64,000 nt of DNA from Halanaerobiaceae bacterium (GTDB taxonomy: Bacteria; Bacillota; Halanaerobiia; Halanaerobiales; Halarsenatibacteraceae), in the NCBI GenBank assembly GCA_003553225.1, contig PWDW01000024.1:1-64000 (forward strand), in the 5' to 3' direction. Positions 8,754-16,100 of this stretch are shown piece after piece (position 1 is the first letter of the stretch; each line of letters opens with the position of its first letter). The notes beneath the pieces were generated by a model. It worked only from the letters and a program-made list of their open reading frames with translations. It was not told where the DNA came from and did not search any database. A program made the position numbers and the translations under genes.

Positions 8754-9581
8754 ATGTTATTAGGGAAAATAACAATTTTTCTTAAATATATATTTTGTTT
8801 AGTTTGGCTTGTGATTGCAGGTTATCCTTTTATATTTGTTTTTAACACCAGTCTGAAAGAAAGAAGAGAATTTTTCACTACTTCTGTATGGTCTTCACCT
8901 GAAAGCTGGCAGTTTCAAAACTACATAGAAGCTGTCAAAGCCGGTTTTTTAAGATATTTTCTTAATACCGGTTTTGTGACTTTTTCTGCTGTTATTTTAA
9001 TTGTTATTATTGCTGCTATGGCCAGTTATGTTATTACCAGAATTGAATTCAAATACAGCAATTTGGTTTTTTTAATTTTTGTTGCCGGGATGATGATTCC
9101 CATTCACAGTACTTTGATTCCTGTTTATCGGGTTACAAGGACAATCGGGTTATACAATACTTTAACCGGACTTATAGGTCCTTATGTTGCTTTTGGGCTT
9201 CCTATTTCTGTATTTATTTTGACCGGTTTTATGCGTGATATTCCACCTCAAATGGAAGAAGCAGCAATTATTGATGGTGCTTCTAAGTTTCAAATCTTTA
9301 CAAAAATTATATTTCCGCTTTCCCGGCCCGCTATTTTTACTGTGGCAATATATAATCTTGTTATATTTTGGAATGAATTTGTTTATGCATTAATTTTAAT
9401 TTCAAGCCCCGGCAAATGGAATATTACTTTGGGATTGTGGAATTTTCAGGGTCGTTATGGTACAAATATACCAATGGTAATGACTGGAGTTATTATTTCA
9501 GCGGTTCCTGTAATTATTTTATATCTGTTTTTCCAGGATCAGGTTATTCGCGGGATGACAGCAGGTGCCCTCAAAGAGTGA
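8754..9581 (+). CDS. Sugar ABC transporter permease, MalG type
   Basis: A 275-residue inner-membrane permease, second half of the channel. The EAA loop is MEEAAIIDGASKFQIFTKIIFPLSRPA (about residues 166-192); the region PFIFVFNTSLKERREFF near the N-terminus is typical for MalG-type carbohydrate uptake 2 family members. GGGGAGG lies upstream of the ATG, 27 bases after the previous gene. The importer probably borrows a shared MsmX/UgpC-type ATPase encoded elsewhere, as described for other Firmicutes. Confidence 0.9.
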   Translation: MLLGKITIFLKYIFCLVWLVIAGYPFIFVFNTSLKERREFFTTSVWSSPESWQFQNYIEAVKAGFLRYFLNTGFVTFSAVILIVIIAAMASYVITRIEFKYSNLVFLIFVAGMMIPIHSTLIPVYRVTRTIGLYNTLTGLIGPYVAFGLPISVFILTGFMRDIPPQMEEAAIIDGASKFQIFTKIIFPLSRPAIFTVAIYNLVIFWNEFVYALILISSPGKWNITLGLWNFQGRYGTNIPMVMTGVIISAVPVIILYLFFQDQVIRGMTAGALKE

Positions 9582-9958
9582 TCTTTCCCGATTAATATAT
9601 TATTAACTTATTTGTTTTCATGAAGTTTCTCTATAAGTTGAAAATTAACAATGGTTTGATATACTTAAAAAAAGTTAGGATCTACAAAAATTCTGTTATT
9701 TTTGTTATTCTCCTATCTGAGTTGTTACAATTGGACCTTCTTTTCTGGTACTTTTAAACTGGAAAAGGAGGTTTTAAAATTAGAGCCGGGTAGAAAATAG
9801 AAACTTAAATCAGGAGAGAATGAAAAAGCTTATATGATATAATGTGAATAAAGCAAACATATTTTTCATTGGGGTACTGGAATCCTTTTGGTTGAGCTGT
9901 GGTCGGGTTAAAGCTATTTTTAAAATAGCAAACAAAATATAAATCAGAGGGGGTAATC
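9582..9958. other. Intergenic region with hairpin and -10 element
   Basis: The 377 bases hold no supported gene. An 11-bp stem (9735-9745 with 9762-9772, loop of 16) contains in its 3' arm a perfect AAGGAGG Shine-Dalgarno-like sequence that is not followed by any start codon and frame. Further on, an extended -10 (TGATATAAT, 9835-9843) could drive the VOC gene. I see no terminator after the permease gene. Confidence 0.5.
9835..9843 (+). promoter_or_regulatory. Extended -10 promoter element
   Basis: TG-A-TATAAT matches an extended -10 box exactly; no good -35 lies 17 bases upstream, as expected for extended -10 promoters. It is 115 bases before the VOC gene. Confidence 0.4.
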
Positions 9959-10312
9959 ATGAACTGGCAGGACAGTATTATATTTTTGGGAGCTGAAGAC
10001 CTGGAAAAAGTAGATGAATTTTATGGTAATTTTTTAGGCCTTTCTCTGTTTAAAGATCAGGGGTTATGTCGGATATATGATATTCCTGGTGGTGGTAAAA
10101 TAGGTTTTTGTTCTCATATGGAAAAAAATACAGGAGACAAAAGTCCTATAATTACTCTGCTTACAGAAGAAGTTGATTCAGTATATCAAGATAGTAAAAA
10201 CAAGGGGCTTGAAATAGTAAAAAAACCTGCTGAAAATAAGAGGTTTAACATTTACCATTTTTTCATGAAAGACCCTGAAGGTTAATGTGTTGAGGTGCAA
10301 AAATTTCTTTAG
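9959..10312 (+). pseudogene. VOC/glyoxalase family gene interrupted by an in-frame stop
   Basis: The open frame encodes a small vicinal-oxygen-chelate protein: FLGAEDLEKVDEFYGNFLGL at the start, YHFFMKDPEG near the end. At 10283-10285 the codon after DPEG is TAA. Reading on in the same frame gives C-V-E-V-Q-K-F-L and then TAG at 10310-10312. This tail is the standard ending of the family, and its Glu is normally a metal ligand, so the stop removes the last strand and one metal ligand. A single base change (from a Tyr, Gln or Lys codon) explains it. A sequencing error is the alternative. An AGAGGGGG Shine-Dalgarno supports the start. Confidence 0.75.
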
Positions 10313-10400
10313 TTAAGGTTTATGAAGGAAATAAGAAAGTATAAATTTCTTTTAATTGTCTTTAAAAATATTTTCGCATAATAAAAAAGGAGCTGATTCT

Positions 10401-11768
10401 ATGTTATTTGAAAAGATTAAAACTCCCGGTCTGGCCCACAATTCTTATATAATAGGTGATGGTGGTCAGGCTGCTGTAATTGACCCGAGACGAGATGTGG
10501 ATGTTTATCTTTCCCGGGCGGTAGAGGCTGGATATAAAATAGTTAATGTTCTGGAAACCCATCGTAATGAAGATTACTTAATTGGTTCACTGGAGATAAA
10601 AGAAAAAACAGGTGCTAAAATATGGCATGCTGATGATTATGTTGATTATCAATACGGAGCACCGGTAGAAGATGGCCAGGAATTTCAAATCGGCAGGTTG
10701 AAAATTGAAGCTCTGCATACTCCCGGACATACTCCCGGTTCTTTTAGTTATGTATTATACGGATATGAAGAAGAGCCCTGGATGGTCTTTACAGGGGATG
10801 CTTTATTTGCCGGAGATGTCGGCAGGGTAGATTTTTTAGATGAAGATAAGCTGGACCATACTGCCGGTCAGCTTTATGATTCTATTTTTAATAAGATACT
10901 TCCTCTGGGGGATGAGGTTATATTATGTCCCGCTCATGGTTCAGGTTCTGTATGTGCAAGTGCTATTTCTGACAGGGAATGGACCACTCTGGGGATAGAA
11001 AGAAACTTAAATCCTAAACTTCAGTATACGGACAAAGATAAATTTATTGATAATGTTGGTAAAATGCTGGAATATCCTCCTTATTTTGAGAACATGGAGA
11101 AATATAATAAACTCGGGCCTGAACCTCTAAGCCAGTATCAGAAACCGGCCTCTCTAACACCCGAAGAAATTTCTGACCTTAGGAAGGATGAAAACACCTA
11201 TATTATTGATGTACGAACTGAAGTTAGTTTTGCTTCTGCTCATATTCCGGGTTCTATCTCCATTCCCCTGCCCAATCTGACCGGCTTTATAGGCTGGTTT
11301 GTACCGGTGGGTGCCCGAGTTATTCTTATATCTGAAGGAGAATACCCCACAGAAGCAATTAATCATCTTTATAGAACCGGATATGATAATATAGCAGGTT
11401 ATCTTGGTGGGGGACTTATAGACTGGCATATGGCAGGCAAGAGCAGTTCAACAGTAAATACGGTTCGGGTTAAAGAGCTGTGTCATCTTCTGGACACTGA
11501 TCCCGATCAAAAATATATTCTTGATATTCGCGCCGAAGAAGAAATAAAAGAAGAAGGAGAAATTGCCGATGCGATTAACATCCATCTGACCCAGCTTCTG
11601 GACCATCTTGATGAACTGCCCCGGAAAAAAGAAATATTTATATTCTGTGGCAGTGGTTTGCGCTCTATTACGGCAGGAAGTTTATTGAAAAGAAATGGGT
11701 TTGAAAAGGTAAATGTTGTTTTAGGAGGTTTAATTGCCTGGTCATCCACCACCTGTCCAATAGTATAA
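10401..11768 (+). CDS. Metallo-beta-lactamase fold protein with two rhodanese domains
   Basis: A 455-residue protein with the layout of persulfide dioxygenase/rhodanese fusions: MBL domain (1-240), rhodanese (about 255-350), rhodanese (about 360-455). The ATG at 10401 is preceded by AAAAAGGAG. The first metal motif is not canonical: HxHxDH is H-R-N-E-D-Y (near residue 53), so two of three His are replaced; HTPGHTPGS, GDALFAGDVGR and CPAHGSG are retained. The first rhodanese has no active-site Cys, the second has FCGSGLRS with Cys near 415. Sulfur-related function is likely (persulfide or sulfurtransfer). Whether the MBL part binds two metals is doubtful. It is monocistronic, with a terminator after it. 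Confidence 0.85.
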   Translation: MLFEKIKTPGLAHNSYIIGDGGQAAVIDPRRDVDVYLSRAVEAGYKIVNVLETHRNEDYLIGSLEIKEKTGAKIWHADDYVDYQYGAPVEDGQEFQIGRLKIEALHTPGHTPGSFSYVLYGYEEEPWMVFTGDALFAGDVGRVDFLDEDKLDHTAGQLYDSIFNKILPLGDEVILCPAHGSGSVCASAISDREWTTLGIERNLNPKLQYTDKDKFIDNVGKMLEYPPYFENMEKYNKLGPEPLSQYQKPASLTPEEISDLRKDENTYIIDVRTEVSFASAHIPGSISIPLPNLTGFIGWFVPVGARVILISEGEYPTEAINHLYRTGYDNIAGYLGGGLIDWHMAGKSSSTVNTVRVKELCHLLDTDPDQKYILDIRAEEEIKEEGEIADAINIHLTQLLDHLDELPRKKEIFIFCGSGLRSITAGSLLKRNGFEKVNVVLGGLIAWSSTTCPIV

Positions 11769-11781
11769 ATTTAACTTTTAT

Positions 11782-11820
11782 ACACAGCCGGTAATTTTGC
11801 CGGTTGTGTATTTATTTTTG
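11782..11820 (+). terminator. Intrinsic terminator
   Basis: ACACAGCCGG (11782-11791) pairs with CCGGTTGTGT (11800-11809), followed by ATTTATTTTT. It separates the MBL/rhodanese gene from the TPR-PglZ operon promoter. Confidence 0.85.
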
Positions 11821-11846
11821 TTATATATTGTTTTTTTTGATATAAT
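11818..11846 (+). promoter_or_regulatory. Promoter of the TPR/ATPase-PglZ operon
   Basis: TTGTTA (11818-11823), 17-base spacer, TATAAT (11841-11846) with an extended TG one base before the -10. The start would be near 11853, giving a leader of about 115 bases before the small membrane protein. It lies directly behind the upstream terminator, so it probably defines the 5' end of this operon. Confidence 0.65.
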
Positions 11847-11967
11847 TTTAATAAAATATCAGGTTTAAATAGATATTTTCCAAAAATGATAATCCAATCT
11901 GCTGATATTATTATCTATATATGATGATTCATTATATGCTGATTTTAAATCAGGAGGTCAATATGTA

Positions 11968-12156
11968 ATGAGGAAAAGTATTAAGGATAAACCGGTTATG
12001 GTTTATTTTATTCTGGCACTGGCTGTACTGGGTTCTGTTTTTTTATATTTTTATTCTGAAGGTTTTACTGAAGACATTATGGTTGAATTAATTGGGGCTG
12101 CTATTTTCGTATTAATTTTTATCTCTACAGCAAAAAGGTTACTCACATGTGAATAG
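11968..12156 (+). CDS. Small two-helix membrane protein
   Basis: A 62-residue protein that I cannot assign to a family. It has two hydrophobic segments (PVMVYFILALAVLGSVFLYF and LIGAAIFVLIFISTA) separated by a short acidic turn, then a basic end. CAGGAGGTCA lies just before the ATG, a strong ribosome-binding site that supports translation. It is first in the transcript that continues with the TPR and ATPase-PglZ genes, 35 bases before the next start. It could anchor that system to the membrane, but this is only inferred from position. Confidence 0.65.
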   Translation: MRKSIKDKPVMVYFILALAVLGSVFLYFYSEGFTEDIMVELIGAAIFVLIFISTAKRLLTCE

Positions 12157-12191
12157 ATTTGAAGAAACATAAGATTAGGAGTGTACATTTT

Positions 12192-13181
12192 ATGGGAGAA
12201 TTTCAAAAGGTAAAAGAAATGGTTCAGAAAGCTCGAAACTTCAAAAAAGAAAAGAAATATGAAAAAGCCCGGGATCTTCTTGAAGAAGGAAAAGAAACTT
12301 ATCCTGAAAATAATTATCTTACTGCCAGTCTGGCTGATGTTTATCTTAGATTAAATCGGATAGGGCGGGCAGAAGACCTGGCTGAAAATGTACTGGCTTC
12401 TGATCCGGAAAACGTCCATGCCCTGACTGTTATGGGTAATATAAATTACCGAAATATGAATTATGAAAAGGCAGAGGAGTATTTTAGCCAGGGCTATCAA
12501 ATAAAGCAGTCTCCTTATCTGGCTTCCAGATTAATCAGGACCTTTATTAGAAGAGAAAAGTATGAACAGGCCCTGGATCTATGTCAGGAACAGCTTACCG
12601 AAAATCCCGATGATAGTCGTTTTACTAAATTAAAAGCTAAAATTTATGATATGCAGGATGAAAGTGAATTGGCTGAAAAAATGCTGGAAGATTATCTTCA
12701 AAAAGAAGAAGATAATTTTGCCTTCAGGGAAAAATTAAAGATAAGACTTAAGGATCGAAAACCCGGAGAGGCGGAAAAAGAGCTGAGAAAAATGTTAAAA
12801 CTGGATAAATATGCAGAAAATATTTATATTCACACCCTGCTGGCCGAAAAGTTAAGAGAACAGGAAAAATATAAGGAAGCTGCTGATGTATACAGGGAGG
12901 CTCTTCATCTGGAACCTGAGGACACATTTATTAGAAAAAATCTTGGTTTAAGTCTTTATAAAGCAGAAAAATATGAAAAAGCCTTACCCTATCTAAAACA
13001 AAGCTGCCGGGAAGAACCGGGGGATTATTATCTTAGAAATACCCTGCAGTTTGTATTTAAACAGCTTAATCAGGAACAGGAAGGAATGAAGTATTTTCGG
13101 GAACTGATTAATGAAACCGGTATGAAAAATCTATGGGGAGCTTATAATAGATTGAAAAAAGAGGTGGATGGGGATGAATAA
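12192..13181 (+). CDS. TPR-repeat protein
   Basis: A 329-residue protein made almost wholly of tetratricopeptide repeats: units with the pattern A-x2-L-x7-P-x-N/D (YEKARDLLEEGKETYPENN, GRAEDLAENVLASDPENVHA, YKEAADVYREALHLEPEDT, YEKALPYLKQSCREEPGD) run from residue 20 to 320. It should be a protein-binding scaffold in the cytoplasm. The ATG at 12192 is favoured over an upstream TTG/GTG because TAGGAG precedes it by about 10 bases. Its last codons overlap the start of the ATPase-PglZ gene (ATGAATAA), so the two are probably translationally coupled and may form a complex. Confidence 0.8.
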   Translation: MGEFQKVKEMVQKARNFKKEKKYEKARDLLEEGKETYPENNYLTASLADVYLRLNRIGRAEDLAENVLASDPENVHALTVMGNINYRNMNYEKAEEYFSQGYQIKQSPYLASRLIRTFIRREKYEQALDLCQEQLTENPDDSRFTKLKAKIYDMQDESELAEKMLEDYLQKEEDNFAFREKLKIRLKDRKPGEAEKELRKMLKLDKYAENIYIHTLLAEKLREQEKYKEAADVYREALHLEPEDTFIRKNLGLSLYKAEKYEKALPYLKQSCREEPGDYYLRNTLQFVFKQLNQEQEGMKYFRELINETGMKNLWGAYNRLKKEVDGDE

Positions 13182-16100
13182 AATAAAAGATCTGATTGAA
13201 GTACCTGAAGTCAGGACTGTGATCCAGCTCTCTGATAGTCAGGACCCGAAACTAAGAAAATTTTTAACCCACAGCTTTTTATTAACCGGGGAAGCAAAAA
13301 AAGTACTGACCTCATTATTCCATAATATTTCAAAAAAAGCAGGAAAAGGTTTTTTTCTGGAGGGAAACTTTGGTTCGGGAAAATCACATTTGTTGACAAT
13401 TATTAATTTGCTCCTTAATTATGAAGACAGCTGGGAGCCTCTTTTAGAGCAGGATGATACCGGTAAACTGAAGAAATATAAGAATGAAATTAAAATAAAA
13501 GATTTTACAACGGTAAATATTTCACTGGTTGAACACAGCAGCTCAGAGAATCTGGAAGATATTATAGGCCGTAAATTAATAGATAATTTTTCATCTTTAT
13601 CTATGTATAAAGATGAAAACACCTATCTGAGGAAAGAGTTTTATCAAACACTGGCCCAGGAATTTGATAACCGCAATTCTGAGGGTCTGATTATTTTAAT
13701 TGATGAACTTTCAGAATTTTTGCGTTCCAAACCTGACGGCCGAAGTTTTAATGAAGATATTCGTTATTTACAGTTTATGGGGGAGTTTGTTACCGGTCGC
13801 AGCTGCTGGTTAATGGCCACACTTCAGGAGGCTATTGAAAAAACCGGGGAAATAACCCAGGAAATATTTGGTAAGATAAAGGATAGATATCCTGTTCATT
13901 TTCATTTATCAGGTACTCATATTAAACAAATTGTATCTAAAAGATTAATCAAGAAAAAACCAGGTTCTGAGGAAATTATAGAAAATATATATAAAAAATA
14001 TAGCTCTTCGTTTAAAAATTGGCAGGTCAATAAAAAACAATTTATTGATTTATACCCCGTTAATCCACTGACTATTTCATTGCTGGATAATTTAAAACCT
14101 CTTTTTTCCCAGCACCGAGGTATTATCGATTTCATACATTACCGCCTTCGCGGTGATGAATCACGAGGGATTCCGGCTATGCTGGCTGAACCTGCTTCTG
14201 TGCTTTTGAATCCAGATTTAATATTTGATCATTTTCTGGACCGTCTGCGTGAGAGGATGGAAACCAGAGAATATTATGAAAAAGTTTTTCGTTATTATGA
14301 ACAGGAGATTTCATCAATTCTGGATGAAGAAGATATTGATACAGGACTGCGTTTGATTAAATTATTGACACTGTTTGCCGTGTCTCCGGTGGAAAAAGAA
14401 TATACTGTAAGTGATATGGTCCATATGGTGATGGAACCGATAACCGATCTGGAAGCAGAAGTAAATTATGAATATATATCAGACCTACTGGAAAAAATGT
14501 ACCATCATGGAGCCTATCTTGTAAGAAATAATAACCATGAGGCTGATCAAGTTAGTTATAAACTTGATCTGGAGGCAGATATAAATCGGATAATTAAAGA
14601 AAAAACCAGATTTATCAGAAGTAATTTTTTTGCTGAGGAAGAAAGGATCTTTACCCGGGTAGGACAGATTGTTGATGAATCATATCTTCCCCTGTCTCGA
14701 CTTCTGGAAAAATCGAGATCAGCCAGGAGTTTAACCTGGCAAAATACCCGAAGAAAAGGTTTTTTTGTTTTATCTGCATTTACTGATATTACACTAAAAA
14801 ATATTTCTCAGGTGCAGAAGCGTCTGCAAGAAGCAGTTTTAAATTCCGAAGATATACCGGAAGACTTTATTATATTTGCCGGCTATCCTCTTAAGGTAGA
14901 AGAACAGAAAGAGTATTTAAAAGAGGTAATATTACCTGAATTAGATGCTGAAATACGGTCTGCATTTTGTTTTTGGCTTCCCCGGGAGGCTGAAAAAAAA
15001 GAATTTTTAAGAGAAGTTTTAGCACGTCAGCTTCTTTATGAACAGTATGAAAATAAAGATGGTGAGACCTCAAATAAAGTACAAACCAGGCTTTCTTCTC
15101 TGCTGCAAAAAGATGCCCAGCAGGCAGCCGCTGTTTTTCGAGACTCATTTTTTGAAGGGGTTATTATTGATGGTAATGGAGAAAATATTTTATCAGATCA
15201 GGATCGGGGACCCGTTTCTTTCAATAAATTTTTTAATAAAATAGCTCAGCAAATTTTAAACAAAAGATATTCTTCTCATGTAGAAATTGCCCCCTATAGA
15301 TCAGTACTTAACAAAAGCCAGCTGAACCGGCTGGCCGGTCATTTTCTGGAACAGGGTGTTATTACCGAACAGGAAGCACAGGATCGAGGAGTTTTGAATA
15401 TAATTGAAGATTTTCTACAGCCCATGGGATTGATAAAAAAAAGAAGCAGTAAAATAAGGCTGGATCTTAATCCAGGTGAAAATCCACTAATTAGAGAATT
15501 TTTTGCCTTACTTGAGCGGGAAAAAACAGATATAAATGATATTTTTTGTACTCTACGAAGAAGCAGCTGGGGGTTGTGTAATCAGCAGTTTATACTTTTG
15601 AATCTGGTTTTATTGTTTGGTGGTTATATTACAGCATATTCTGAACATCAAAAGATAGCTCTAAATCAGCTTAATGTATATAATTTTGATCGAATAAAGT
15701 ATATAGGGCCCGGGGAGATTGTAAATGAGGAATTTCAGGAGATTCTTCAGAAATGTGATTTACTGCCCCCCCGTTTTAAAAAACAGCCTTTTTCACTTCC
15801 CGTACAGAAACAGATGTGGGATTATATTACCGAGTGGAAGAGGGATTATGATCAAAAAGTGGATGATTTGAATACAAAAATAAGCACCCTGCAGCCCGAA
15901 AATGGATTTTCTTTTCTGGATGATAATGAGATAAATAAAATTTTCAACAAATTAAATGATTTGCTGTCAGAGATCAAGGTAAGCTATTCCGCCGAAGAAG
16001 GTCTGGAAAGATTTGCCGCATTTTATCGGAGTTCACCAAATATAGATAGATATCGAGAACGTTTTGAAAAACTGAGTCAGTTTTTCACAGAATATATTGA

